Position numbers and translations under genes: made by a program
Notes under the pieces: model-generated
Told to the model about the DNA's origin: nothing
Databases searched by the model: none
The model's input: the letters and a program-made list of their open reading frames with translations, nothing else
Part shown: one piece after another, positions 9,570 to 18,433 of the stretch
Position numbering within the stretch: position 1 is the stretch's first letter
Layout of the letters: the number at the start of each line of letters is the position of its first letter
From: Holdemania massiliensis
Lineage (GTDB): Bacteria; Bacillota_I; Bacilli_A; Erysipelotrichales; Erysipelotrichaceae
NCBI RefSeq assembly: GCF_022440805.1
Contig: NZ_JAKNTK010000001.1
Span: forward strand, 3,658,001-3,722,000
DNA length: 64,000 bases
Reading direction: 5' to 3'

Positions 9570-10076
9570 TTATTTGCTTTCGGTCAGCAGCCGCTCTATT
9601 TCCTCACGCAGCTGCATAATCCATGCCTGGCGCTGGGCTGGGGAAATCTGGGCCTGCGGACCATGCAGAACTTCCTTCGGCGTCCGCCAGACAGGGCCGG
9701 GAACCGGCGTGTCGTGGGCATGACGGGGGAACAGATGCCAATGCATGTGCAGGCTTTTGCCGATCCCCAATAATTCATAGTTCATTTTTTCCGCATGGAA
9801 AACCGCTGCTGTCGCTTTTGCGGTCAGAACCATTTCCTTCAGAAATTGGGCCTGAAACTGCGGATCCAGCTCAAACAGCTCGGTGGCATGCTGCTTGCAC
9901 AGAAACAACGTATAGCCGCGGATGTATTGATCATCGCCCAAAACGACATACCCCGTGGAGAGTTCCGCAACAAAATTGGGATTTTCATGCCGTTGTATCT
10001 GCCGCAGCCGGGCGCACACATCGCATTCCGCATCCGACAGCCACAGTTCGGATAGAGCCTTGTTTATTTCATTCAT
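9570..10076 (-). CDS. HIT family (histidine triad) protein
   Basis: A 168-residue protein with the histidine triad HMHWHLF near residues 110-116. HIT proteins hydrolyse or transfer nucleotidyl groups. An N-terminal CDVC pair may bind metal, as in some HIT proteins. The C-terminal part after the triad is longer than in minimal HIT proteins. ATCAAGATATG gives only a modest ribosome binding site (AAGGAG is further upstream). It lies 100 bp downstream of the amidohydrolase gene in the same direction; no functional link is evident. Confidence 0.88.
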   Translation of the reverse strand: MNEINKALSELWLSDAECDVCARLRQIQRHENPNFVAELSTGYVVLGDDQYIRGYTLFLCKQHATELFELDPQFQAQFLKEMVLTAKATAAVFHAEKMNYELLGIGKSLHMHWHLFPRHAHDTPVPGPVWRTPKEVLHGPQAQISPAQRQAWIMQLREEIERLLTESK

Positions 10077-10176
10077 ATCTTGATCTCCTTTTATTCAGGA
10101 TACCGGTTCTTTCCTTTTTATGCAAGAGGCTGCGGACTTTAGATTTGGCATAGATCCAGCATTTTGGCCATAGGAT

Positions 10177-11784
10177 TTAAGGATGGCGGTATACAGTCGT
10201 GCCTTCCTTGATCGTTTCCAATACCTGAATGGTTTTCAGCTGATCAACCGGGCAGGTCAGAGGACTGCGGTCAAGAATTACCAAATCCGCCAACTTTCCA
10301 ACTTCCAAGGAGCCTTTGTGGTCTTCCTCATGGTACTGCCAGGCGGCGTTGATCGTGATCGCCTTCAGTGCCTGTTCCACAGACAAACATTGATCCTGAT
10401 TCAACAGAACGCCGCTGCGGGTGATGCGCTGACAGGCACACTGCAGAGTTTCCAGCATATCCGGAAGAAGGACCGGTGTATCCTGATGGAAGGTAAAATT
10501 GACGCCTTCCTCCAAGGCCCAGCGGGCAGGGCTGATGTTTTCCGCCCGGGCCCGGCCGAAGTTCTTTAGGTGGATATCTCCCCAATACCAGCTGTGAGCT
10601 GTGAAAAAGGAAGCAGTCAGGTTCAGCGGCGCCATCGCTTTCAGCTGATCTTTGCGCACCAGCTGGGCATGGATCATCACCGGCCGCCAGTCGCCGGATA
10701 CTCCGCATTTCTGTTTCTGGCTTGCAATGGCGTCGATGTACTGCTGGGCAGCAGCATCGCCGTTGCAGTGCGCCAGCAGCTGCCATCCGTTTTGCATCGC
10801 TTCACTGACAAAGGCCTCCACCTGGGCATCAGTATAGACCGGATATCCGCAATACCGCGGATCTTCTCCCAGATAAGGTTCGCTCATCCAGGCCGTTCGT
10901 CCCTGCGGGGAGCCATCGAGGAAAATCTTAACGCCGCCGATCCGCAGATGATTCTGATAATCTTGAGTATAGGCTGGATTCTCCTTGATTAAAAACAGGT
11001 GATCCTTCATATCCACATAACTGACGACATCCACCTTTAGCCGCTGCTGCTTGGCCATCGTGCTCAGCATCTTCCATTCCGCACTCTTAGTAATACCGTC
11101 CTGTACCGTCGTGATGCCGTAGGACAAATAGACATCCTGAGCCTGTTCCATCTGGCGCAGAATTTGATCGGGATCCGGCGCGCCCATGACCCGGGCGCTC
11201 ATCGTAAAGGCCGTTTCTTCAAGATAGCCGTCCGGCTGACGGCTGTTGGCTTCCCGTCCGATACGTCCGCCTTCCGGATCCGCGGTTTCTTCTGTGATGT
11301 TCATCGCTTCCAATCCGGCGGTATTCACAACGCCCATGTGTCCGGAAGCATGCGAAATCATGATCGGATGCGCGGTACTGACCGCATCCAGCTCCTGTCG
11401 GGTCGGATGCCGCTTTTCCTGCATGAAATTGTGATCATAGCCAAATCCAATGACCCAGGTTCCTTCCGGAACTTGACGCTGTTGGATAAACGTTCTGATT
11501 TTTTCCTGCAGCTGGGCAATCGAAACAACGTCGTCAAAGTGAACAAGATTGATCGTCGCTGAATAAGAGCTGATATGACTGTGTGAATCAATGAATCCCG
11601 GCAGCAGTGTATGTCCTGCCAGATCCCTTTCCTCCATCCCTTCCGCGCTGTGCTCAAGCTGCCAGGCCTGAGCTTGTTTTAAGCTTCCGACAAAGACGAT
11701 CCGCCCGTCTTTTTCAATCAACGCTTCGGCGGTGGAATTGTCTGCCATCGTGATAATTGTGCCGTTTTTATAGATCACTGCCAT
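10177..11784 (-). CDS. YtcJ-like amidohydrolase (amidohydrolase family 3)
   Basis: A 535-residue metal-dependent hydrolase of the YtcJ/amidohydrolase-3 type. It has the N-terminal beta-sandwich start, the metal motif GFIDSHSH (about residue 62), HASGHMGVVNTAGL, KIFLDGSPQGR, LLAHCNGDAA, and FHQDTPV with the likely catalytic Asp. Length is typical. Substrates in this family vary (amides, carbamates, N-acyl compounds) and cannot be fixed here. AAGAAGGATAAGGC precedes the ATG. It appears to be transcribed alone or with the HIT gene. Confidence 0.88.
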   Translation of the reverse strand: MAVIYKNGTIITMADNSTAEALIEKDGRIVFVGSLKQAQAWQLEHSAEGMEERDLAGHTLLPGFIDSHSHISSYSATINLVHFDDVVSIAQLQEKIRTFIQQRQVPEGTWVIGFGYDHNFMQEKRHPTRQELDAVSTAHPIMISHASGHMGVVNTAGLEAMNITEETADPEGGRIGREANSRQPDGYLEETAFTMSARVMGAPDPDQILRQMEQAQDVYLSYGITTVQDGITKSAEWKMLSTMAKQQRLKVDVVSYVDMKDHLFLIKENPAYTQDYQNHLRIGGVKIFLDGSPQGRTAWMSEPYLGEDPRYCGYPVYTDAQVEAFVSEAMQNGWQLLAHCNGDAAAQQYIDAIASQKQKCGVSGDWRPVMIHAQLVRKDQLKAMAPLNLTASFFTAHSWYWGDIHLKNFGRARAENISPARWALEEGVNFTFHQDTPVLLPDMLETLQCACQRITRSGVLLNQDQCLSVEQALKAITINAAWQYHEEDHKGSLEVGKLADLVILDRSPLTCPVDQLKTIQVLETIKEGTTVYRHP

Positions 11785-11942
11785 GCCTTATCCTTCTTTC
11801 TTTTCCTTTATTATACCCGGCTGTAAAATTTCAACGATAGTCATTTTCAGGCTTTTGTCAATTGGAGGGGGATTTGCTTTCTTTCACTCCCATTTTGTTT
11901 TATAATAGGTAGGAATTCAGCGCAGGGGAAAGGAGGATGACG

Positions 11943-13283
11943 ATGCTTACAAATAAATTCAGCAGTGCTTCATCCTTGTTGACCGGTTTGTTTTTTATTT
12001 TTCTGGGTGCTCTGTTTTTTACAGAATACACCGGCATATGGACATTGATCTATATCCTGTTTATGATTGGGTTTGTGTGGATCGGAGTCAATCAGATCCT
12101 GCGGACGCTGACCGACAAAAAGAAAGCTCATCTGAATCTGTCCACGGTTCTGACCAGCCTGTTGTGTATCGGGCTGGCCATTTATACGTTTTTCAACCCC
12201 GGACTGTTTTTCCGATTCATTCATTATGTCATCGGCTGGTGGGCGCTATTGAACTCGCTCATCCAGTTTATCAACTTTTACGTCTATCGCCGCGACTGCC
12301 TGAAAGGCACGTATTTTATCTTTCTGAAAGGTCTGGTCGATCTGATCTTCGCGGCCATGTTGATGCTGAGACCGATCAACAAGCTGTGGATCGTCGCCTA
12401 CATTGCCGGAGCTTATCTGATTTTTTACGGCGGCGTGATGGTTTTTGAGGCGGCTAAAGATCTGTTAAGCGTCGGCATGAGTCTTAAAATCCGCGAACAT
12501 CTGCGAATTTCCATTCCGGTTTTGATCTCAGCGATCATTCCGCAGCGGTTCTTCCTGTCGATCAATGCCCTGATCAAAACTAATAAGCTGAACCCGGATG
12601 CCCACGTGGCGCCGCAGGCCAGCACAGATCTGGAAGTGTTTATCTATTTGAAAGAATCCGGCCCAGAATCCTTGGGCCATGTCGATATCAGTTTTCAGGA
12701 TAAAATTTATTCCTATGGTTGTCATGATCCGCATCACCGCGGCCTGTTTGGCACATTGGGAGACGGCGTTCTGGTGGTCTCGGACCGGGAAGCTTTTCTG
12801 AAACATGCATTAAAATCCGAAGACAAAACCATCATCAGTTATGGTTTAACCTTGAATGAAGAGCAAAAGAAACGTCTGCGGCAGCGGATCGATGCGATGA
12901 TGGAGCGCGCGTACACATGGCGTCCGGATGCCCAGCTGCTTGCGGAAGGGGAACCGATCGAGGGCGAAGCGAAGGATTATGCCTCACGGGTTTGGAATGC
13001 AACCCAGGCTCACATGTACAAATTCGCCAACGGCAAGTTTAAAACTTATTTTGTCTTCAGCACCAACTGTGTTTTATTAGCCGATGAGCTGCTGCATTGC
13101 AAAGAACTGAACCTGGTTCCGATCAGCGGCATCGTCACGCCCGGCACTTATCTGGAATTTCTCAATTCGGAATATCTCAGGCCCGGCGGACTGGTTGTGG
13201 AACGAACGATTTACAAACGAGCCCATGGCAAAGGCGGGGAACATGGCGGATCCTTTGGTTCCTCCTTCCCTTCCTCCTCTTAG
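11943..13283 (+). CDS. HdeD/DUF308-like membrane domain fused to a papain-like domain
   Basis: A 446-residue protein. Residues 1-180 contain about six short hydrophobic helices in the pattern of HdeD/DUF308 proteins. Residues about 220-440 are soluble, with SLGHVDISFQDKIYSYG near the start and FVFSTNCVLLADELL near the end. A His before a Cys in these contexts looks like a circularly permuted papain/NlpC-type or Lnb (DUF4105)-like hydrolase, which is my inference. AGGAGG ends 6 nt before the ATG at 11943; the ATG at 11937 touches it and is rejected. TATAAT at 11901-11906 is a likely -10. The gene is single and divergent from the amidohydrolase. Confidence 0.7.
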   Translation: MLTNKFSSASSLLTGLFFIFLGALFFTEYTGIWTLIYILFMIGFVWIGVNQILRTLTDKKKAHLNLSTVLTSLLCIGLAIYTFFNPGLFFRFIHYVIGWWALLNSLIQFINFYVYRRDCLKGTYFIFLKGLVDLIFAAMLMLRPINKLWIVAYIAGAYLIFYGGVMVFEAAKDLLSVGMSLKIREHLRISIPVLISAIIPQRFFLSINALIKTNKLNPDAHVAPQASTDLEVFIYLKESGPESLGHVDISFQDKIYSYGCHDPHHRGLFGTLGDGVLVVSDREAFLKHALKSEDKTIISYGLTLNEEQKKRLRQRIDAMMERAYTWRPDAQLLAEGEPIEGEAKDYASRVWNATQAHMYKFANGKFKTYFVFSTNCVLLADELLHCKELNLVPISGIVTPGTYLEFLNSEYLRPGGLVVERTIYKRAHGKGGEHGGSFGSSFPSSS

Positions 13284-13373
13284 CTTTGCTCAGACACCGG
13301 ATTCAGCTTATTCCAAGGACTTCAATTGGATTCTAAACAGTCAGAAGGATGAATCAGATCTCATAAAACAGAA

Positions 13374-13425
13374 AAAATCTGAAGGCTTGTCGGAAAGCTC
13401 CGGCAGACACTTCAGATTTTTATTT
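13374..13425. terminator. Bidirectional terminator between convergent genes
   Basis: AAAATCTGAAG (13374-13384) pairs with CTTCAGATTTT (13410-13420), with an inner TGTCGGA/TCCGGCA-type stem and T-rich flanks on both strands. It overlaps the stop codon of the minus-strand gene. Confidence 0.85.
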
Positions 13426-13890
13426 TGTTTCGTTTTTTGCTTTCAGCTCAATCTCTGCCCGTTCCTGCTCGTACCGTGTCAGCATGGCTTCCACATCATC
13501 TCGCTGGGCTGTCGAAAAATAAATGAAACGGCTGACCTTTTTCACAGTAAATTCAACCTTGATTTCTTGAGTTTCTTCCGCGTCAATGACATCGGCCTGT
13601 GTAATTCTGTCCCAGGTATAAAGATTGCCAAGCAAGACAATCCCCCTGTCGCTGAATCCGCTGCGCATCTGACTGTACAGTACACCTAACAGTACGATCA
13701 GCACAGTCTGGACGATTGAGAATACCGAATGATCCTGAAACAGACGAATGATTCCGATGACAATAAAAAACACCGTAATGATCCACGTCGGTCCCAGCTT
13801 GCCCGCGACTTGAACCTGTCGGGAATGTATGGCCATCCGTGTAAAATAGAATAACAAAATCAGATTGACGATAACAATCGCGATTTCCAT
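13420..13890 (-). CDS. Membrane protein with C-terminal soluble domain, unknown
   Basis: A 156-residue protein with three predicted membrane helices in the first 75 residues and a soluble C-terminal half (NLYTWDRITQADVID...) rich in charged residues. It resembles the DUF5673 type of small membrane proteins with a PH-like tail, though that is only a weak match from memory. GAGGTGAAG precedes the ATG. It is divergent from the acetyltransferase gene and convergent with the HdeD-like gene. No function can be assigned. Confidence 0.7.
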   Translation of the reverse strand: MEIAIVIVNLILLFYFTRMAIHSRQVQVAGKLGPTWIITVFFIVIGIIRLFQDHSVFSIVQTVLIVLLGVLYSQMRSGFSDRGIVLLGNLYTWDRITQADVIDAEETQEIKVEFTVKKVSRFIYFSTAQRDDVEAMLTRYEQERAEIELKAKNETK

Positions 13891-14010
13891 AAAACTTCAC
13901 CTCATGGTGAACATTATAGCATGATCCGCCGGCTTTAGAAAGAGCGGCAGCCAGGATTGACAAGCGCTGCAAATCAAGTTAGGATAAAACAAGACAGAGG
14001 AGGTATTTTC

Positions 14011-14439
14011 ATGGAACTGCATTTCTTTACCGGGAAGCAGGCCGGCTTTGAGCAGGCAGCCGCTATCCGTCAGGCTGTCTTTGTTGAAGAACAGGGATTT
14101 CATAATGAATTTGACGAAATTGATGAAACCTGTCTGCACTGCATTATCTCGGATGACGCTCAGCCCGTCGCCACCTGCCGAGCTTTTGAAAAACCGGGAG
14201 AATCCGGACGTTGGATCATCGGCCGGGTTGCCGTCAGTCTGAATTACCGCGGTCAGCACCAGGGTGAAGCCGTCATGAAGGCCATGCTGAGTGAGCTGGC
14301 AAAACGAGGTGTACAGGTAGTGGAGCTTTCCGCGCAGTGCCGGGCTGCCGGTTTCTATGAAAAGCTCGGCTTTACCTCAACCGGTGAAACGCACATGGAT
14401 GAATACTGTCCGCATGTGACGATGGTCAAAAAGCTCTGA
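14011..14439 (+). CDS. GNAT family N-acetyltransferase
   Basis: A 142-residue acetyltransferase of the GNAT fold, ElaA-like in size and start (FEQAAAIRQAVFVEEQGF). GRVAVSLNYRGQHQGEAVM is the acetyl-CoA-binding loop (motif A) and CRAAGFYEKLGF is motif B. It transfers acetyl from acetyl-CoA to an unknown amine. The ATG at 14011 is chosen because GAGGAGG precedes it by 8 nt; a longer in-frame ORF starts upstream without one. Confidence 0.9.
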   Translation: MELHFFTGKQAGFEQAAAIRQAVFVEEQGFHNEFDEIDETCLHCIISDDAQPVATCRAFEKPGESGRWIIGRVAVSLNYRGQHQGEAVMKAMLSELAKRGVQVVELSAQCRAAGFYEKLGFTSTGETHMDEYCPHVTMVKKL

Positions 14440-14534
14440 CGAAGGATTCCTGGCAAAAATGAAAACTGAACACTTTGCTGAGCATTTCCATACAAAGGGA
14501 ATAGAAACAGATTGATCTGGCCAGGGAGGAAGAA

Positions 14535-14930
14535 ATGAAAAAATTTTTGTTTAGTTTCTTGGTATTAGCCTTGTTAGCGGGCTGCGCAAAGCCTGTTGTG
14601 GATTCAGAAAATGAGACTGAATTGAATCCTGAGGAAATAATCGCCGGAGATTTTTCTTCGATTGCTGGTGAATATATCAATTCAGAAGGAAAGATAACAA
14701 TTCTGGATAAAGAAGATATTAAAAGGAAATTATTAGATGTTATCCACGCAGATAATGAACATTGTTATTTAAACGTACGCACGGATGATGGATTCGGTGT
14801 TGGTCTTTTTATCTATAATGTTGGTGTAGAAATTCCTAATTTAGAAGGATTAACCGATACTACAAAAATTCGTATTTATTATGGTCAAGATGCTCCTAGG
14901 TATATAGAAGAAATTTTCAATAGAAAATAG
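14535..14930 (+). CDS. Lipoprotein with DUF6287-like motif
   Basis: A 131-residue protein with a signal peptide ending in LLAGC, so it is lipid-anchored. DFSSIAGEYINSEGK (about residues 36-50) matches the DFSSIAG-x-W/Y-x-N motif of DUF6287 domains found in streptococcal and other Firmicute surface proteins. The remainder is a short beta-rich domain. GGGAGGAAGAA precedes the ATG. Base composition becomes AT-rich within the gene, unlike its left neighbours. Function unknown. Confidence 0.75.
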   Translation: MKKFLFSFLVLALLAGCAKPVVDSENETELNPEEIIAGDFSSIAGEYINSEGKITILDKEDIKRKLLDVIHADNEHCYLNVRTDDGFGVGLFIYNVGVEIPNLEGLTDTTKIRIYYGQDAPRYIEEIFNRK

Positions 14931-15329
14931 TATTTGTTTTTTTGCTATCGAGAAGTTGTGAGCTGTGAAAACCATGTAAATACTGACTTTTTTACACATT
15001 GAAGCATACAAAAGAACAATGATTTTTGACGCTTTGGTGACCAAATGGTGACCAAATTTCTTGTGACGATATAATACGATTCAGACAGAATAAGAAAAAA
15101 TATACTATGCAAAAGCGAAAGCAACGAGTGCTTTCGCTCTCTTGTCTGTCACATAAGCAGGGACAGACGCACTTGTCAGCGGCGGGCGAGACCCGTTCAT
15201 CTCGACCGTTGACAAGTGTGGATGGCTCTGCTATCTCGTACAAATGAGGAATGTAATAGAAAAATTTATGCAGGGTGCTATAATATTTCTATACAAAGCG
15301 ACAATTTTGAATTTGTAAGGAATAAAGAT
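14931..15329. other. Gene-free stretch with a tandem repeat and two large hairpins
   Basis: No convincing gene. TGGTGACCAAA is repeated in tandem near 15034-15055. AGCGAAAGCA/TGCTTTCGCT forms a perfect 10-bp stem near 15113-15139. Near 15167-15219 the arms CACTTGTCA and TTGACAAGTG enclose an inner CGG-CGAGA/TCTCG-CCG stem. These may be leftovers of a mobile element next to the remnant at 15850. Confidence 0.5.
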
Positions 15330-15779
15330 ATGAATTGGATAAACTTTTATGGGCTCATCTTTATGCTTGTCATAATGATTCCAAATGTGATTTTTGCTAT
15401 CAAAAATAAAGAGGGATTCCAAAATCTCTGGAAAAATAAGATTATTGAAGCTTTGGAGCAGATTGGAAGAATAGGTTGTTTTGGTTTTATGGTTCTAACA
15501 ATTCCAGGATGTGGATTTGGCTTTTCGTCAGATGAGAGTTTTTTCTTTTATTTAACAGTTAACGTTGTGTTATTAACAGCATACTGTTTGATCTGGATTA
15601 TTTGCTTTAAGAGAAACAGCATTTTCAGAGCACTGGCATTATCAATCATTCCGTCAGTGATTTTTTTGGCGAGCGGAATATTGAGTCGATATATACCTCT
15701 AATAGTGGCTGCTGTTATCTTTGTTCCGTGCCATATCACAATTAGTTATAAAAATGTCGAGCTGGAAACAAAGCGATAA
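15330..15779 (+). CDS. Small integral membrane protein, unknown
   Basis: A 149-residue protein dominated by four or five hydrophobic helices, with short charged loops (NKEGFQNLWKNK, CFKRNS). The ATG at 15330 follows AAGGA 8 nt upstream; the same frame is open further left but with no good start signal and with the large hairpin inside it. It is AT-rich like the following PadR/ABC genes. I do not recognise the family. Confidence 0.6.
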   Translation: MNWINFYGLIFMLVIMIPNVIFAIKNKEGFQNLWKNKIIEALEQIGRIGCFGFMVLTIPGCGFGFSSDESFFFYLTVNVVLLTAYCLIWIICFKRNSIFRALALSIIPSVIFLASGILSRYIPLIVAAVIFVPCHITISYKNVELETKR

Positions 15780-15849
15780 CTTCCAGTTTGGTGTGGGTTT
15801 AGGATATTCCCAACAATCAAAAAGCTCTCTCTGTCATAGATGAAAACGA

Positions 15850-16047
15850 GTGATTTTTACGGAAAGGCCGGTGGATATTGGCACAATCCTTAAACCAGAA
15901 AACGGCCCTTTACGGCACGTTAATTTTGACAGACGGGAGTTTGTGGAACAGGGCCAGTTTAAGGCATGGAGATACCTTGTGTATGACGCGCCACTAACGG
16001 AAAAACAGATTGCCGATGATAAACTTCGGGCCGCCTTGACAAAATAA
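15850..16047 (+). pseudogene. Fragment resembling a conjugative-element protein
   Basis: A 65-residue open frame (starts MIFTERPVDIGTILK, contains KAWRYLVYDAPLTEKQIADD). From memory this resembles the middle of proteins carried by Tn1549-type gut conjugative elements, but I cannot check it. There is no ribosome binding site, the frame ends soon after the recognisable part, and the PadR promoter begins inside its last codons. It is best read as a truncated remnant. Confidence 0.45.
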
Positions 16048-16064
16048 AATTTACGCCGTATACT
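16036..16064 (+). promoter_or_regulatory. Promoter of the PadR gene
   Basis: TTGACA (16036-16041), exactly 17 nt, TATACT (16059-16064). The -10 overlaps the palindromic operator, as expected for autorepression. Confidence 0.85.
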
Positions 16065-16076
16065 CAACATTGAGTA
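16061..16076. promoter_or_regulatory. Palindromic operator 1, probable PadR site
   Basis: TACTCAA-CA-TTGAGTA: 7-bp arms around CA. Its core recurs before the ABC operon at 16676-16693. Confidence 0.75.
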
Positions 16077-16094
16077 AAGCGAGGTGAATATATT

Positions 16095-16625
16095 TTGACA
16101 AGATTGCTTGTGCTTGGATTATTAGACGCTCAACCAATGTCCGGCTATGATATTCAACAAATGATAGGCATGATGGACGCTGAACGGTGGGGCGGTGTTT
16201 TGGTTGGCTCGATATACCATGCGCTTAAAAAGTTGGAACAGGAACATCACATAGAGATTACGAGCGTAGAGCAGACAGGACACAGGCAAAAAGCGGTATA
16301 CCAGATAACACAACAAGGGAGAGAACACTTAAAATCTTTAGTGATTGACTCTTTACGAACATCATCTGTCTTATATCCTACGACACTATATAGCGGATTG
16401 ACTTTTATCGAAAAAATCCCACGGGAAAATGCCCGGCAAGCGTTGGAAGAACAAAAACAGCGACTTGACGAGGAATATCGCGCACTTGAACAAGGATTAA
16501 AAGAAAAAGAAACAGCTATGCAAAATGATGTTCCACAGTTTTCAAAAATTACATTTGACAATATGTTTTCAATTATCCGACAACAGCAACAATTCATTGA
16601 CAAATTATTAGATGCACTGAAATAA
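16095..16625 (+). CDS. PadR family transcriptional regulator
   Basis: A 176-residue regulator: N-terminal winged helix (LLDAQPMSGYDI, GSIYHALKKLEQE, VYQITQQGREHL) and a C-terminal helical dimer domain (about 95-176), as in the longer PadR/VirR-type proteins. PadR repressors commonly control drug exporters and respond to the exported compounds. The TTG start follows GAGGTG. The gene sits directly before an ABC exporter and both units carry the same palindrome, so it probably represses itself and the exporter. Confidence 0.9.
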   Translation: MTRLLVLGLLDAQPMSGYDIQQMIGMMDAERWGGVLVGSIYHALKKLEQEHHIEITSVEQTGHRQKAVYQITQQGREHLKSLVIDSLRTSSVLYPTTLYSGLTFIEKIPRENARQALEEQKQRLDEEYRALEQGLKEKETAMQNDVPQFSKITFDNMFSIIRQQQQFIDKLLDALK

Positions 16626-16675
16626 TAGTGCAAGCTAAAAACTCTCCCTCTATAAGAGGGAAAAAAAATAACTAT

Positions 16676-16693
16676 TTATTCAACATTGAATAA
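16676..16693. promoter_or_regulatory. Palindromic operator 2 before the ABC exporter
   Basis: TTATTCAACATTGAATAA: 8-bp arms around CA. It shares TCAACATTGA with operator 1. A CCCTC/GAGGG hairpin followed by A residues lies just upstream (about 16646-16660). Confidence 0.75.
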
Positions 16694-16721
16694 ACAACGT
16701 TAACTAAAGGAGGCATATATT

Positions 16722-17435
16722 TTGCATACTCTAATCGAAGCAAAAAATTTATCAAAAACTTACAATGGGCACGAGGTTGTAAAAGGAATTGACCTTGAAA
16801 TCCGTAGTGGTGAGGTACTTGCCCTTATAGGCCCAAATGGAGCCGGAAAAACTACCTTAATATCCATGTTGCTTGGAATAATCAATCCGAACGCGGGAAG
16901 TGTCCAATACTGGTGCAAAGACTATAAATCACATATTGGTGCACAGCTTCAATCCACGCCTTTTTTTGAGGGTTATACTGCCGTGGAAAACCTTATGTTT
17001 TTTTCTGCTCTCTACAATGTGAAATTAGACAAAGAGCAGTTACACAATAAATTGAATGATTGCGGTTTAGGTGCGGCAGAGAAAACACCTGCTGTACGAT
17101 TGTCACTTGGTCAACAAAAGCGTTTGGCAATCGCGGTAACGACTGTCCACTATCCCGACATAATTATACTTGATGAACCGACTTCCGGCCTTGACCCCCG
17201 TGCTCGTCACGAAATCAGGCAAATGATAAAAGAATTACAACAAACAGGCGTTACGGTTTTGTTTTCTTCTCACGACATGGAGGAAGTTTCTAAAACTGCT
17301 GACCGTGTGGTTTTATTGGAAGCTGGTCGGATAATAGCGGAGGGAACCCCCGAACATTTACTAAATGAGCATGAGGTAAAAAACTTAGAGGAATTGTACC
17401 TGACTTTGACCGATACCAGTTTAGAAAGGAATTAA
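16722..17435 (+). CDS. ABC transporter ATP-binding protein (exporter type)
   Basis: A 237-residue ATPase with Walker A GPNGAGKTT, signature LSLGQQKR, Walker B IIILDEP followed by TSGLD, and the switch His in SSHDMEE. It resembles BcrA/DrrA-type subunits that energise drug, antibiotic or peptide export. The TTG start lies 8 nt after AAAGGAGG. It is four bases upstream of the permease gene, so the two form one operon. Substrate unknown; regulation by PadR suggests a toxic compound. Confidence 0.93.
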   Translation: MHTLIEAKNLSKTYNGHEVVKGIDLEIRSGEVLALIGPNGAGKTTLISMLLGIINPNAGSVQYWCKDYKSHIGAQLQSTPFFEGYTAVENLMFFSALYNVKLDKEQLHNKLNDCGLGAAEKTPAVRLSLGQQKRLAIAVTTVHYPDIIILDEPTSGLDPRARHEIRQMIKELQQTGVTVLFSSHDMEEVSKTADRVVLLEAGRIIAEGTPEHLLNEHEVKNLEELYLTLTDTSLERN

Positions 17436-17439
17436 GAGA

Positions 17440-18156
17440 ATGAAAACAATATTCGGACTTACTATAAAATCGGCAACCCGTGATTTGTTTTTACTGCTTT
17501 GGTCACTTATCATCCCAATCGGAGGCAGTATCGCTCTTGGATTTTTTATCAAGTCCCCCGAATATCCACAGCGGATTGTAATTAGCATGATGGCGGCGAG
17601 TGTTTTATTTTACACTTTTATAACTACCGCATATACAATTATGGGACAGCGCAAACGAGGTGTGTACAGCTTACTTCGAGTAACCCCCATGCAATTATGG
17701 AAATATGTTTTTAGCGTATCAAGTGCATGGACATTGATTGCCGCGTTTTGCGGTATACTCGTTATAATCGTATGTGTCCCGATTTTCAAGCTGGCTATTT
17801 CAATATCATCTATAGCGGCGATTATCCCGGTCATATTGATAGCGGCGGTTGGATTTGTATTTTTCAGTTTCTTTATTTCAAGCCTTGTCCGTACAGAGTC
17901 ACATATGAGCATGATTACTAATCTTATAGCTATGCCAATGTTGTTTTGCAGTGACGCTTTTTATTCACTGGACAATGCACCGGCATTTTTACAAATGATA
18001 AGCCGCTTTAATCCATTTCAATGGTTTATCAATGGATTGCGTAATGCTTTAAGCTTAGATGTTAATGGATATTTAATAAGTATCGGATTATTGCTTGTTC
18101 TACTTATCGTGGCTTTACTTTTAGCATTGAGGACATTTAGGTACACAGATAAATAG
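17440..18156 (+). CDS. ABC-2 type permease
   Basis: A 238-residue membrane protein with six hydrophobic helices and the conserved ABC-2 closing region SRFNPFQWFINGLRNAL. It is the partner of the ATPase just upstream; a homodimer with two ATPases would make the full exporter. The ATG follows AAGGAATTAAGAG. Loops are AT-rich like the rest of this block. Confidence 0.9.
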   Translation: MKTIFGLTIKSATRDLFLLLWSLIIPIGGSIALGFFIKSPEYPQRIVISMMAASVLFYTFITTAYTIMGQRKRGVYSLLRVTPMQLWKYVFSVSSAWTLIAAFCGILVIIVCVPIFKLAISISSIAAIIPVILIAAVGFVFFSFFISSLVRTESHMSMITNLIAMPMLFCSDAFYSLDNAPAFLQMISRFNPFQWFINGLRNALSLDVNGYLISIGLLLVLLIVALLLALRTFRYTDK

Positions 18157-18188
18157 TGTTAGTATTCTATAAATCTGCCATGTCAAAA

Positions 18189-18227
18189 AATAGACAAGAG
18201 ACTGCAGGCCTCCTGTCTATTTTTTTC
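18189..18227 (+). terminator. Terminator after the ABC operon
   Basis: AATAGACA pairs with TGTCTATT around a GC-rich loop, followed by seven T. The rest of the 277-bp gap to 18433 shows no gene. Confidence 0.85.
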
Positions 18228-18433
18228 ATAACAGAATAACAATTCTCAATATCAAGCTAAAGCTAGCCATTGGACTCTTGGATGGTACTCGTAATCACTA
18301 ATATTCTTTAAAATAAATTCCTGGAAAGATTTTAACAATAGCTCTCATTCCTACAAAAACAAGGTTGACTGCGCTTTCTGCACTTCTACATGATAATCCA
18401 ATCCTGATTTGCGGAATACTTATTGCGCACCTC

